DNA from: Apoderus coryli
Lineage: Eukaryota; Arthropoda; Insecta; Coleoptera; Attelabidae
Reading direction: 5' to 3'
Assembly (NCBI GenBank): GCA_911728435.2
Contig: OU452210.1
Coordinates: forward strand, 12,276,001-12,340,000
Length of the DNA: 64,000 bases
Shown: in pieces, positions 39,105-52,603 of the stretch
How positions within the stretch are numbered: the first letter of the stretch is position 1
How the letters are laid out: each line of letters starts with the position of its first letter
The notes under the pieces: model-generated
Databases searched by the model: none
Seen by the model: the letters and a program-made list of their open reading frames with translations, nothing else
What the model was told of the DNA's origin: nothing
Translations under genes and position numbers: made by a program

Positions 39105-40450
39105 AAAGTTAATAGGCTGAAATTATTTTATGTCATACCTATGTATATTGTACAAATTCTACTATATTTTATACGTATATTGTATATTTTTGATATTATT
39201 ATATTTATTTTTTGAAATTATCACTACTTTTACTACAACTAGACATTTATTTCGGTAAAATAATAGTTTATAAAAAATTATTTTTTAAATATATTATTAC
39301 AAATTTTACTGAAAAAAAAATCGATAAAACTAAAACAAAAAAAAAAAAGATATAATTAACATAACGATAATAAATTAAATTAGAATGATTGCGATACAAT
39401 GAATAATTAAATCTAAATTTTATAATCAGAGCAAAATCTAATCTACTGACTGATTCCAAAATTCAACAAGATGCATTTTGGAATCACGATCATGATCTTT
39501 ACATAATAGTAATACATTTTAGAGGAACTGCAATGGCTAACTAGGTTATACTCAAAAATTTCTCAAAAAAAATTGAAAAATTATTACTCTAGTTAAACAA
39601 AATTCATGATTCGTGATAGACTTAGACGGTATTAATAGCCACTAGGCTAGCAGACCAGCGCAGCGTTAGCTTTATTAGAAAAAATACATATTTGAGACAC
39701 GTCCAACAATCAGGCTTTTATGGGTTCTTTATTTGATATTTCATAAAGGAGTTTTCGAGATAAGTAAAAAAATTAATAAACAATCAACGAAAAGGATAGT
39801 CGAACCAATAATGTCGATTTTTTCTCATTCTCAATTTGTTGCCATTTGGTGGTATAAAACATAGTGTTGATAGTTACTGCCTGTTTGCTTGTTGCTCTAA
39901 AAAATTGCATTACCATTACGTTGACATGCAAATAAAAAAAAATAATGTGCCAAATTACAATAATTATTTTCTTTCTCACAAATTTTTCAGATACCGTTTA
40001 CCGAAGAAAAACAATACTTTAACAACTATAAATGAACCTGAATTGCTCTGTAATAATCAGATTTTGTTATACAAAAAATCACCTGATTTTGAAATCTCCC
40101 ACAGAAACCCTTACCGGGAATTCTACCATATATCAAGAATGTTCATTTACTCTGTAATATGTCTTATTTATAACCAAACTACTTAAAATACTGTTTTTCT
40201 TTTTAAATCAATAAAACTCTAAGTATATCTTACCATGCAATTACCTCCAAAAATTTCTTTATTGGGGAAGATAAAATTCTATCATCAGCCCTTTAAGAAC
40301 AAGTTATTCACAATCATACAAAAATCACAAACAACAAAAACGATAGTCAAATTTTATATTATCTTAAAAGGCTCATGATGGAAATTTTATATTTCCGAAA
40401 GATGTTTATAAATGCTTGGACAATAATTGGTGAATATAGACTTCGAGTTT
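39105..40450. other. Intergenic; no gene seen
   Basis: AT-rich. A 116-codon plus-strand frame at 39836-40186 and its antisense partner show no motif. Confidence 0.4.
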
Positions 40451-40456
40451 TTTATT
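40451..40456 (-). terminator. Candidate poly(A) signal of the GABA transporter gene
   Basis: AATAAA on the minus strand about 216 nt after the stop codon; no closer AATAAA was seen. Confidence 0.35.
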
Positions 40457-40671
40457 TCAATATTATTGTATTCAGTGTGAGAATGGACTACTACATGAAC
40501 ATTGTTTTTCTTTTGTTTGATTCATTTCTTTAAAACATTTGTTATCCAATTTACAATTTTATCAGTAACATCTATAGATATGTAAAAATTGTCTCTTTCA
40601 TGTAGACTGAATTATGTTCGCTTTTTTACATCACATATAAAATAGTAGTCCAAATAAAATATGACGACGGA

Positions 40672-43600
40672 TTATATTGAACATCCTTGTGCTTCTGCTT
40701 GCATTTTAGCTCTTACAGCTTTTACATCGTCTTCGATTTTTATGATTTGTCGAATTTTCTGAAAAAAAAAACACAAAGATTTTTATTACAGTAACAAAAG
40801 CTTAAAAAATCTCTGGTTCTCATTTTGAAAAAATTGGCACATTTTAAATTTAAAGTATTTGATTCTCATCGTGTATCCTCTGCGAATCCGTTTCTTTGCT
40901 GCCTTTGCAATATACATGCCTATAAATTGCACTTACACTAGTGAGTTATGTCCAGCCTTAACCCAGGAATTTTCCCCTTTGAAATTAGTTTTCTATGATA
41001 TTTATATTTCTCTTTGAACTTACTGATTGAGTATCTCCTGGTGTTTTATACCACAAATAAACCATATACCCAGGAATACAAAGCATAGACGTTAATGCAG
41101 TGAACCATCCAAATAAATGTGCCCATAAAGGAAATTCATAATTTAAATATTTCACTGGGGTCCATTGTACTATATTAAAAATAAACACGCCCTAAAATAT
41201 AGAGGGTGCTATAAAACAATCATCAAGGCGTGATCCATATTGAAAATTGAAAATAGTTTTTCATATAAAATGGCGGTAATTGAAAACGTATAAGATAAAC
41301 AAATTTCTTTTTGTTGTTGTTTGGTTTTGTTTAGTTTATACGAATACTTTATATTTACTGTTTTATTAAGTACCTAGATGAGATAAGATAAACTATCTTT
41401 AATTTTCAACACATATTCACTTGTTAAAGTCTCGTCAGTTTTTGTGTTAGCTTACTATACAAATAACTGGAGTTGAGAAGGTCCAACAGAATTTCCACCA
41501 GTTTACTGGATAATAACCGATCATCTCCTTAATTCCATCATAAAATTTATTTACACCAAAAGCCCATGAAACAGCAATGCATTCGAAAAATATAAGGAAT
41601 AGCAGACAAAATCCACTAACAGCATATGAATCCAGAATTTGGAAAACGTACATTCCTCCCTAAAATAAGAAGTTATAACTGATATAGTTTAATGCCGATC
41701 AATTAAGTCGTTACATTGAGCTGTTGCTTTGTATTTAAAATAATATTTTTATTTATTAGTTTTTAGGCTGAATATTAAATTACATAAATACTTATGTAAA
41801 AATAACAGTTACCTGTGACACGCAAGATAATCCAACGAGATACGATAAAAAACAAACTACGGCAATAAAAATTTCTTTTCTCTTTCTAAACAGCTGTGGC
41901 CACTCGTCAATTATAGCTGTTACAAATCCTTCCATAGTACAAAACTGTGAGTCTAATCCAATTAACAATATCATGAAGAAAAATAAGCATGACCATAAAG
42001 GAGATCCTGGCAATTGCAATACCGCTGAAGGATAAGCCAGAAAGGCCAAACCAGGTCCTGAAATCAAAAAGGAGACATGTATCATTTCAAGAAAAATTCT
42101 TCCTGAATTGATGGTGTTCCCACAAAGGAATAGTATAGACTTTATTGGAAAAAAAAATGTTTTACAAAACGCGAAGTTCAAATTCAGACTTTCTCACTTA
42201 ACCATGAAATCAAGCTAATTCCGAATATAATGGTATAAATAGAATTCTTAAATCTAACCCCTTTCAAAAATTTTATATTATCTAGCACTTTAGGAGAATG
42301 ATCTTTCAAACATAGCCATAGAGGAGTTACTGAGTTCTAATCTGATCTAGACTAGTCTAGTCAAACATGGGATATATATATATATATATATACGTAATAA
42401 TCATAGCTCAAAAATATAATCAAATATGATTACCTGATGCAGCGACTTCTGCCACAGGCCTCTGTTGTTCATGTGCCATAAAACCAACAACTGAAAATAT
42501 TACAAATCCAGCAAACATACTTGTGCTTGAGTTAACTGCACAAACAATGAGTGCATCTCTAAAACAAAATAAATAGTTATTTGCTTCAAATAATATAACA
42601 ACTGTTATATTTACTTGTAAACATTATTGTTAAACTTATTGTAGCTACCTAAAGCTACTAGTGTACCCAAACCCAGTCCATAAGAAAAGAATATTTGTGT
42701 AACAGCATCAATCCATACTTCAGACTCTTTTAGTTTCGACAGATTAGGCATAACGTAAAACTTTATCCCATCAATGGCTCCTGGTAACGTAACTCCTCTA
42801 ATAAGTAGGATTGTTAAGAGAACGTATGGAAAGAGGGCAGTGAAGTAAACCACTTTTCCTGTCCATTTTACGCCTTTCCATATGCAAAAGTAACATAAAA
42901 TCCATACTAGAAGCAGAGTTCCAGCTAGTTCCCATCTTATGGAACCTACATGTTCTATGCCGTCTGATATTTGCAAAGCGCGTCGTCTAAAAATTAAATA
43001 TATTTTGTAAATATGTCGTACAATAATTTTCCAGTTTGCGTCTATGACTTTTGGTACCACCATCGATTATAACGGCCTAGGGAGGATAAACTAAGTGAGA
43101 ACTCCAAAATATAGCACACATGATTCGTGTCTGCCCAGTACTTAAACGTTTCATAGAAGTTTACTCTCTAAAAACCTGTCTCCATAATATGGCAATCCCT
43201 GTAAACAGGAAGCCCAAATAGATGATTCAGTCGACCGAAGTTTACGTCAACTTGTGGTTTCCTAGGTTAAATAAGAGCGGACTCGATCGATTTAATTAGG
43301 AAGTCCTCGCAGCTGCTAATTTTGAGTTGCACTTCAAATATCTTAGCCCATTTGGGGAGTTGCAATAAAATATTACTAACATTCTAGGTATTCTTATATT
43401 TTTATATTATGTTGAGTATCACAAAAGCTATTTTTAAGCCACTCTTCTTAAGAAGGTTTTCCTTTGACTAATGGCGTTTCTTCTGAGCAAAAAAAAAAGA
43501 TTGGTACTATTGAGTTTAATAACTTACTCCCAAAACTCCTTTACAGGATCGGTGAGCTCATTTACTGTGACATTGTATTTGTTCACCATACACATTTTAC

Positions 43601-44891
43601 TAATGGTATTATTAATATTAGTTTTATCCCAACAAAATAAAGAACTTCTGTCATATGGATTGACGCAAAATTTTGTGTTCCAATAATTGTTACACGTTCT
43701 CCATGGTACATCTAAAAAATATACAAATGAAACTCTACAGCTACAAAAATAGAGAAAACTTACCTGATCTTAGTGACATGAAAAAGTAAAATATAGCCCA
43801 CGCTAGGATAACGATGTAGTACACATTCATCCAGCAAGACATGACAGCTGCTGCATAGCCAATGCCTTAAAACATAAAAGTTTTTCTCACTATCATTTCA
43901 ATGCTTATTTTACACGGTTCTCATTGTCAAATTTGTTCTCGGGCCACTGCTTTAACCCTTGCATGTCCTTAATCTCCAGAACATTAAACTTGAAGCTAGA
44001 TATTTTACCTTTGCTGACGCCACAGCATTAATAGTAATCTTGATATATACCTAAATTGGTTATACTCCAATAGGCTTAAATTGAATGTTGATAAAACAAA
44101 ATATATGCTATTCAAGCAAACAAATACAGATGTTAATGATTTTCAGATTGTGATTAATGAACGTCAGTTAGAGAGAGAGTTACAAATATAAAATAATTGG
44201 GACTTATGGTGGACGAACAATTAAATTGGCAGGGTCACGTTAACTCGTCAAGATACGCCCGATGATGCCAGTGATTTCCAAAGGTCGAAATTATCTCATT
44301 ACTTGCTGCCAAACACATTTTAATAAGTTGCAAATTCTACAAAATAAAATACTAAAAATCTTCTTTGGTTACGACAGGAGAACCCATAAACCTGATTGAT
44401 TTATATAGGGACATAGGGGTTTGTGTTTTGGGAGTGGTCAGTCCTTTACCAAGTGTGTTATAAATGTCTAACCCCAAAGTGTGAGATATCGATAAAAGCT
44501 TACCTTTAAATATGGGTGCGATTCTAAAGACACCTAGTCCACCAATAGTCATCATCTGACCCAGTGCTAATTCCAAAAAGAACATAGGTATACCAGCGAG
44601 TATAAGCGTTATAAAATAAGGTACTAAAAATGCACCACCACCATTTTTATAACATAAGTATGGAAACCGCCAGACATTCCCTAAACCTATGGCTAACCCG
44701 ACTACAGATAATATAAAGTCTAATTTACTACTCCACGATCCTCTTTCAGGTAATTCTTTTTGTTTCATAAATTCTATTTGATTTGCTGAATTTACAATTG
44801 TTTGTAATGATGGTAACTCAATTTCTTCATGTCTATTGATATGAAATGTGTTGTCTAGACAATCGTGCGTATCTTCTTTCCTGTTTGCCAT
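40672..44891 (-). CDS. Sodium- and chloride-dependent GABA transporter (SLC6 family)
   Basis: Nine coding exons on the minus strand: 44504-44891, 43764-43865, 43528-43711, 42615-42986, 42434-42558, 41813-42057, 41456-41659, 41024-41191 and 40672-40758. All introns are GT-AG, phases agree throughout, and the sum is 1875 nt (624 residues plus stop), close to the usual 600-650. Twelve membrane segments can be followed. [10 protein letters not shown] (residues 69-78) is the sodium-site helix 1; a YY pair in helix 3 (near 145-146) matches the GABA-binding tyrosine region of GAT-1; extracellular loop 2 has NNT and NVT glycosylation sites; FFSYGLGLG in helix 6 and LDSQFCT in helix 8 are GAT-1-like. 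The protein should take up GABA at synapses or glia. Naming it a GAT-1/Drosophila Gat relative rests on recalled motifs. Confidence 0.92.
42372..42392. repeat. (TA)n microsatellite
   Basis: About ten TA units inside an intron of the transporter gene. Confidence 0.9.
44005..44490 (+). pseudogene. LINE reverse-transcriptase fragment, antisense in a transporter intron
   Basis: Within the intron 43866-44503, the plus strand encodes decayed pieces of a non-LTR reverse transcriptase. Near 44010 is FADATALIV, where the catalytic box should read F-A-D-D. Then come [19 protein letters not shown] near 44055-44112, a frameshift, [13 protein letters not shown] near 44203-44245, and [18 protein letters not shown] near 44332-44385. 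Several stops and frameshifts make it inactive. It lies on the opposite strand to the gene. Confidence 0.75.
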
Positions 44892-46212
44892 ATTTGCCTC
44901 TTCACCGTGAATATTTGTTGTGCAAGTTGTCAGCTCATCACAACTCTGAAATAGAAGTATACGTCAATAAGTCTTCCAAGTTCTTAGTAAAACAGCATTT
45001 ATCGATAGTTTAGTTGGAATTACCAGTACCTTGTTACAATGTGGCTAAACTTTAGAGGGTGAAAAGAGTGTCAAAAATTGGCCACATGTACGATATTGTA
45101 AAGCTTACGCATTTTAACAGGCTTGGCATCAACCTGAATCCACCGAACAGAAACGTTATAATTTTTTTAAAGAGACTCGGGAAACCAAGATCAATGGCAA
45201 ACCAACTATTGTAATATCTATGTATATCACATTCGTATTTCAAATTCCAATATGACTAAAAACTAAATGTAAAAATCTCGTTTTGGTACAAAAGGTATCA
45301 GTACAGATGTGTACGTCAATATCTATAATTATTTCCTATATTTGTTGAAACGGAATAGTGATTATACAGTTCGGTCCCACTTAATTATATCCGAACTGAA
45401 AGAAATCTTAGACGGTATGTAATTATACCGTTTTTCAAGTCATTTTCGCTAATTGTGAAAAATTACTGGAAGTATTTAAAGATCGATTAGTTCAGACGTA
45501 AATACAGATACAGAGTGAATGGAACTATCGTAATAAATGATGTATAAGTATTTAGTTATTGCATACAGTTCAATTAATAAAAGTTATGTGCAAATTATTC
45601 ATTAACAACAATTTAAGTTTTATTTTAAAATTTGAAAAAATACATATTTGGCTAGTAAAAAGTCCTACTAGCTCCAAACTTACAAATTTTTCTCGTAATA
45701 TGCACAAGATTCTAAACGATTGAACAATACCTGAATTTTTCCTGACTTCTTCTTTACTGAAATGTTTAAAAACCCTTCACATTTTAAAAACTTTGATGGC
45801 TTTTGAAAATCATATACCTATTCCATGTGCATGGGTTAACAGAGTTTTATCGAAAGTAAATTCAATCAAACTATATATAAAAACCAAGCGTGCCACTTCG
45901 CCATGAATATAAATTACAGATTTCTCAAAAAATGTGTTGATGGTAATAGATCAGAATAGATTCCTGAGGCACACTAATATCCACTTTAACGCATAGTGAA
46001 TGAACACGCATCACCAAAATACTTGTAATATGATAGGGAACATATTGAGATAGACAGACAGACATTATTGTCCATAAAAATGTGTGAAATAAATCAAATA
46101 GTAGCGATAAGTTCATAAATTAAAAATAAACTCATTTATCTAACGGAGTCCAATATTATAAGGCTAAAAAAAACTAGACATTTTAATATTTGAATTGGAA
46201 AACCAGATATAT

Positions 46213-46355
46213 AGACAAGTATAATAATATCCAGGCAAGCACTGTCGTTGATAAACAGCAAAAACAAAATAGGACCCAGTACCGAACCCTGTGAAACTCC
46301 ACAATCTATCGGCCTGCAAGAGGATACAGTGTTGCTGAGATACGAACCATTCCTT
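46213..46355 (-). pseudogene. LINE reverse-transcriptase fragment
   Basis: On the minus strand, GVSQGSVLGPILFLLFIND is unmistakable as the block just before the catalytic YADD of non-LTR reverse transcriptases, with NGSYLSNTVSS upstream. About 45 codons survive. Nothing recognisable remains on either side. Confidence 0.75.
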
Positions 46356-46654
46356 AGTGCTGCATTAGGATGTTATGCCTCACAGTCGAATGTTTAGGAA
46401 ATAAATCGGAACCAAGAAAATTTACTTCAAATAGTAAGTTTTTTTCAATTAAAAAAATGGATCGAGGTAAAAGTTTCTCTTTCACCTTAATTTCTGAAAT
46501 CTTTATATAGATGAGCTGATGGCCAATTTATAATAAATATCTGGGCATTGTTGTTTACTAACATTTTTCATTTTAATTATTCATATTAATGTACATTTTA
46601 TAACAAGTTTATTTTGTCTTGTTAATGCTAGTAACATTATTTGTGCTATTTTTT

Positions 46655-46956
46655 GTCAAAATGTGATAAGATAAAGTTTTCTACATAAAAAGGCATACTC
46701 GTTTTTTATCGAAAAACTTAAAGGTTTTCGAGAAATTCGAGTTTGGAAATTTTAGGACAAAACTGGTCCTTAGTACACAGCATTAAAAAATTTTGAAAAA
46801 CTTTTTGTTAGCAAACTGTATTTCAATAATTTTATACTAGGACCAGTTTTGTCGTAAAATTTTAAAACTCGAATTCCTCGAAAACTTTTAAGTTTTTCGA
46901 GAAAAAACAATTATGCCTTTTTTATGTAGAAATCTTTATTTTATCATATTTTTGAC
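46655..46956. repeat. Imperfect foldback (MITE-like)
   Basis: The left arm 46655-46771 pairs with the right arm 46837-46956 at roughly 85 to 90 percent, around a 65-nt loop. Shared blocks include TTTCTACATAAAA, AAGGCATA, TCGAAAAACTTAAA and ACAAAACTGGTCCT. There is no coding capacity. It lies in the proposed first intron of the transporter gene. Confidence 0.7.
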
Positions 46957-49769
46957 TCAAATGGAATAAGAGTCAGAAGAAAAAAAGTTAGGTTATAATT
47001 AAGGCAAGCATATTTTAGAAACACCTTGTATAACAGATCGTGTAATCTTCTGATTATGGTTTAGTTGATGTAGATGAAATAAAAAAAGCTCAGTGAACAA
47101 TGCGCACTTTTTTGTTAGTTATAAAATAACTTCCTCCTTCTACCAATTCTTTATAGGTTTTTCGACTAATATTTTGACGTGCTGATAACAGACTTTCCAA
47201 TAAATTACTAACCTATACATTAAATAGCACAAAAACAAATTTTTCTTTGTAAACTTAGTTAATAACAACACCTTATACAGCTTCTTGAAAAATTACTGGT
47301 ACCAGAAACCTCGTAATTGCCTTTATACGTATAGGTCATTATTACTTTCTTAAATTGAACAAATAAAAAATTTAGAACTTTGATTATTCCTAATCCTAAT
47401 TCAAACAACAAAACTCTTACATCTAAAGTAATTGTTTAAATGTGTGGGCTGAGTATATTATGCATATTATTATGTATTTAAAGGGCATTATTATTAGATA
47501 GTAGCATAAATACCTATATCCGTATTTTATTGACCTATTTAATTCATTAAATATTAGTTGGACTTACCGAGTACTTGAGTACAATATTTTTTTGGTTAGC
47601 GAATAATCTTTGAATTAAATTTGTCTAGTTTAGATGTCAGTCAGTGTTACAATCTTAAGTTATTTAGTTACAAGAAGGGGTAAGTTATATCTTAAATTAA
47701 AATTGAACACCTGCCACCTATTTATTGCGTGATGTAATTTACTTAATATTTAATTAAAAAAACAGAGTCTTAATCAAATTTAGTCTAGAATAGTTTAATA
47801 TTTTATTGGCTATTGCAGACTATTTTATTCTAATCATTGTATTCATAGAACATTGTGTTAGTGGAAGGTGCATTCTCATTTAGATTTACAATAATTATGA
47901 TATTTCTTCATAAGAAGTTTTTAAAACATTAAGTAGTTCTTAACATTTCGTCTTTATATTACTTGGTTTTAACTTTGTTAATGATGATCGCTGATGCACA
48001 GAAATATTTTGGGTATAGCTAGAAACAAACTATTTTAGTTCCTCCATAGAGCGTTTAAAAGTTTAGATGTAATTTTTTATTGTACCCTGTATAACGGGAT
48101 CTAAAATACGAAAAACCTAAATGATATTAAATTTGAGTAAAGTTTTCTTGGTCTGTTTTTTCATCAAGAAGTGTGTATTTATTTACTGTTGATCAGAACC
48201 CTTCGAGTCGAATACAATAGAAAACAGAAAAAACCGTGTTCGAATAAGAATAATTCATAATCCTTATATTTATTGCCGAATTAAAGAAAAACATTGCAGT
48301 GCTCAGAATAAATCCTGCTACAGTATGGCACGACAAATAGAGCAAAGCTCACCTCTTCAAACTTTATTTTCTTAAAAAAGTTAAACCAGTCATATTTTTA
48401 AAATACGGCAGACGTTGGTCATGTACATTTTCACTTCGTTAGATACCTGTTAGTTAAGTCAATGTTCTAACAAATTATCTGGAACCAAAAGCTCTCAACT
48501 GATAACAATACACTTAAAATGAAAACAAAAAAGGGTATATATTAACATTTTACTTACATTTTATGAACCAACAAGTTGTAACACAATACGTATGAACTTT
48601 TAGTATAAGTTTTAGAGTATATTGTAGCACAGAAGCAGCGAAATTAGTGCTTAGAGACCGCAACTAAAACGAGTTTCCACGAAACCAGAGGCTGAATGAG
48701 TGAATTAGGGGAATAAACCTGAAAGCTGTGAGCTTATCTCCGCAACTGCCATCATACGATGAGAGCAACATTGTGTTTTTATTGAGTACAGGAGTTGATG
48801 GAAAAAGGGCCGCTCTACTAAATGATATCTAGTTCTGAATCTTTGTAAAATCAAACAAATATTCAACCACCGCACGGTGCGTATACAGGGTGACAACAGC
48901 ATTCTAATAGCTGAATATTTTAAAATATAATCCCAAAATAATCTAACATACAAGATTAGTTAAAATATACGGATTATTTCACTGTCCTATTCTTACAAGG
49001 GTAAAAATTGCGCAATTTTGTTAGACAAAACAACTCAAACAAATATTCACATTATAGCTATAAGTAATATGATAAACCACCCTTTTCCCCTTTTTATTTT
49101 ACCTGTACCCTTTAGTATATATTATTAAAAATTTATAATTAAAAATGATATAATCCAATGATTTTGTCCAAAGAGTTTGTTGCTAATGCATTGACCTATG
49201 TTTTTGAAGTACCCCGTATACTTAATGTAACCTCCTCCATTGCATGTAGGTGCAGATAATCGAAGTCATTAAAGTCTATAATTACTTGCAAAAGTCTACA
49301 AAAAGTTAATTACTTAACACGACTTGGACCTCACAAAAATGATTTAAGTTTTGTCTTATTGCATATTATCTAAGTAGAAAATAATCGACATAAATGGCGG
49401 AATTATTTTGAAAAAAAAATGCCAAAATTAACATCCATTAAAATATTACCTATATAGTCCCAAGAATTTCTTGTTTCAAATATGACTTATATGTCAAGGC
49501 ATCATAATCCCTATATATATTTATTTAGTTTATTAAGCAGGCGCAACTTGGCGCTTGGTTTTTATTTCCTCAGTATAACTAGCTAAATATGCAGATAACA
49601 ATGAAGCGTTTAGAGAATTACAATAAATTTACATAAATGCATTATGAATGAATAGTTGTAAGTCCTTCAGTAAAATAATTTGAAAAATATATAGCCTGAA
49701 TACTCAAGGTGGCTAAACACATGACGAATATTAAAATTTTTGATTTATAATCATCAAATGGCAACTTAC

Positions 49770-49857
49770 CGCAAAAACGGTCATAAATCCTTTAAAATAA
49801 AACAAACAACACTAAAGTACACACTTCTTTTGAAGCTGATTTTATCACACACTCACT
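49770..49857 (-). CDS. Probable first exon of the GABA transporter gene
   Basis: On the minus strand, an ATG at 49784 gives five codons (MTVFA) before GCG|GTAAGTTG, a strong donor. The exon at 44504-44945 has a good acceptor (TCTATTTCAG) 54 nt before its own ATG. Joining the two keeps the frame open and in phase, adding 23 residues for a 647-residue protein. The intron would be 4.8 kb. If the upstream ATG is not used, this is a 5' UTR exon. Transcription would start at about 49857. Support: splice consensus, the in-frame open join, and a promoter at the right distance. No transcript was available. Confidence 0.5.
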
Positions 49858-49888
49858 GATTTGAAGTCAAAACAATATACTTTTATTG
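49855..49888 (-). promoter_or_regulatory. Core promoter candidate for the GABA transporter gene
   Basis: On the minus strand a TATA-like AATAAAAGTATA (49873-49888 region) is followed about 30 nt later by TCAGT (49855-49859), the arthropod initiator. The spacing suits polymerase II. Confidence 0.45.
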
Positions 49889-50744
49889 TTTAAGCAAAAA
49901 GAGCGCTCAAACAAATATATTCGACTTTAATGTTGCACGCGTATCATTTAACAGTTGCGTACTGGTTACAAAGTAACAAACAATTGACACTATATTCATT
50001 GGTCTTTATCAAGTTAATATTCAACTATAATTTAAAAAGGGAGGATAAATTACTATGAATTGATTACTGAACCAATTAGGGTCCGTATTTTTTGAAATTG
50101 ACACGAGAGATGGGACGAGACACTAATAATCGTGGTATTTTTAACCTCACGTTTTAAGCTTCCATATTATTTATTAGGTACAAATATTAAGAGCATATAT
50201 CTGAGTATTGCAAAGTTTTGATATAGACCGCTAATTTTATTTGTTAAATTTGGGGAGCATAACCGGGAGACATAATTATTAGAACCGCAGTTACGGTAGA
50301 GTAACAATTTCCAAAATAGAGCCCAATTTAGTTATAAGAGACTTTTTCTTATACAAATAAAATATTTAATATATTTTATTTAAATTAACTAATCATCATC
50401 ATCATACATTTTTTCGTCAAGATCAAGAACCGAATTCCTTTACTTTATTTAGTCAGAAAATTATGTTATTTAACATAGGATTGCCGTTAATCCTTTCCTC
50501 GTAGTATTTTTTTTATCATATTGGTTTGACCTATGTTATTCATTTTGCCTTTTTTGATACAGAGACTTTTTTATGATTATTTTGAAGCAGTTTCAAATAA
50601 ACGAACCAACTGAACTCCACAAATGTTTTTTGTAATTTCACGCTAAAATAATAAACAAGAGAAATGCAAATTAAAGATTTAGATATTCGGTTTCAGCCTA
50701 TCATATGAAATTTAATATGTACTATACCGTATAATAGTTAATAA
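49889..50744. other. Intergenic; no gene seen
   Basis: AT-rich upstream flank of the transporter promoter. A short ATC run lies near 50390-50406. Nothing else is recognised. Confidence 0.4.
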
Positions 50745-51391
50745 AGCATGTAAAGTTCTGGGGTTTGTTAACGTAATACAAAACATTTTAATATCTCAAC
50801 AATTATACGGTTGTATAACGCATTAGTGAGACCTCACTTGGAATATCTTTCGAGTATTTGGCAGCCAACGGCAACAGTACACATAGATCTTATTGAGAAA
50901 GTTCAGAATCGTTTCAGGTATCAGTATGTCAGGCAGAATAATATGTATCCCCTACATTATGATCTCTTACAATAATTTATTAATGAGCTTTAATGTAATG
51001 AAACTGCTTGAGAAGGAAATTACAATCTGTGATTTTAGTTTATTTTATTGTGAGAAATGTGAGATTGTCAATGAGATAAAATTCAATGTTCCTAAAATGT
51101 ATTTAACGATTGGTCGGCAAGATATATTTTGTGTTAGATCTAGTTATATATCTTTGGATATGTTAAAACCTGAAGTTGACTTGTTTGGCTGCTCGCTGTG
51201 ACAACTCACAACTATTCTCAGCAGTATTGGCGTAGAGCAATAACTCTTTTAAAAGTGGGAGTATCTATATTATATTATTTGATCTTTATTTGGAGTACCT
51301 ATACGATGTTATTTAGTTTTGTGAGTGTTAAAACTACATGTAATTATCATTAGTGGTGTTTGTAAGCTTTAAATAAATAAATAAATAAAAT
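50745..51391 (+). pseudogene. 5'-truncated LINE copy with (AAAT)n tail
   Basis: The plus strand encodes the end of a non-LTR reverse transcriptase: ALVRPHLEYLSSIWQP near 50822-50869, then a stretch ending at IDLIEKVQNRF near 50884-50917, with frameshifts. After further decayed sequence the copy ends in an AAATAAATAAATAAATAAAA tail at 51370-51390. This is the typical look of a 5'-truncated insertion. Confidence 0.7.
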
Positions 51392-51835
51392 ATGAAAAAC
51401 TGAGAGGATTTAACATCGTTAGAAACAAACAAAAGTTCAAGAGGGATAGCATGTCGTAATCAATTAAAGTAAAAATCTATGATGGCCTATTATGACATGA
51501 CATATTTTGAATTCAAAAATATATGAATTTCACGTTTCTCTTTTCATGATTGTTATTTATTGAAATTTAGTATTTTTATACACACCTCACATGGTAGAGC
51601 AAAAAGGACAAACACCAGTGTAGAAAAGCAGGCAGTTTAAGTTGATTGATGCAAATGTAGATAAAAAGTACTGGGCTAACGCAGCATCTACAGTATCTTA
51701 AATATAATGCTAACAATTTTTGATTATCGCTGATTATGGCTGAGAAGACTATTATGTTCTTTGAATATTATTTATTATTATTATTATTATACATATTCTA
51801 AACTCAGCGTATATATACAAAATATAGACTTCCAG
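51392..51835. other. Intergenic; no gene seen
   Basis: AT-rich, with a short (ATT)n run near 51768-51790. Confidence 0.4.
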
Positions 51836-51848
51836 AATAATATTTATT
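51836..51848. repeat. 13-nt direct repeat flanking the foldback, left copy
   Basis: AATAATATTTATT here and at 52726-52738. The right copy overlaps the last four bases of the foldback and the left copy lies 39 nt outside it, so target duplication is possible but coincidence in AT-rich DNA is not excluded. Confidence 0.35.
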
Positions 51849-51965
51849 TATTTTAAAGAAGTAGTCCATTCTGAAGTGGAGTGAATGTATTGTAGTAGGA
51901 AATAAAACGTCAGACTCCACGAAATCAGTTTAATACATTACACTTAATGTGTTATGTCGATTAAA

Positions 51966-52010
51966 GCACCAAACATGTTTCGAAGCTCACTAGCTTCATC
52001 ATCAGTGGTA
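51966..52010 (-). ncRNA. Hammerhead-ribozyme-like motif, left arm
   Basis: Exact reverse complement of the core in the right arm; see 52604-52660 for the folding. On the minus strand a transcript leaving the foldback to the left would carry it. Confidence 0.55.
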
Positions 52011-52603
52011 ACATTTAGTAGAGAAACTGTATTTTTGTAAGTATTACATTATATGATTATATTAAGAGTAATGTGTTGAAGTCTGAAAAGGATACTTTTT
52101 TTTATAATATGATCGAATTGTTGTAATTAAATAACTCACCATTTCGAGGAAAATTCTTATTATTACTAATGAAATTAAATTTAAGTTATTGCATATTGCT
52201 GTTTTTCTTCTTTTTGATCATTTTAAATTTTATAACTTTTTATTTCAATTATATAGTTGGTATATACGCAGCAATTAATCTTTTGACTAAACAAAATGGT
52301 TATTAACAATCTGAAATATCAACCATTTTGTTTAGTCAAAAGATTAATTGCTGCGTATATACCAACTATATAAATGAAATAAAAAGTTATAAAATTTAAA
52401 ATGATCAAAAATAAGAAAAACAGCAATATGCAATAACTTAAATTTAATTTCATTAGTAATAATAAGAATTTTCCTCGAAATGGTGAGTTATTTAATTACA
52501 ACAATTCGATCATATTATAAAAAAAGTATCCTTTTCAGACTTCAACACATTACTCTTAATATAATCATATAATGTAATACAAAAATACAGTTTCTCTACT
52601 AAA

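Noticed and set aside
39836..40186. 116-codon plus-strand open frame
   Set aside because: No motif; overlaps an antisense frame of similar poor quality.
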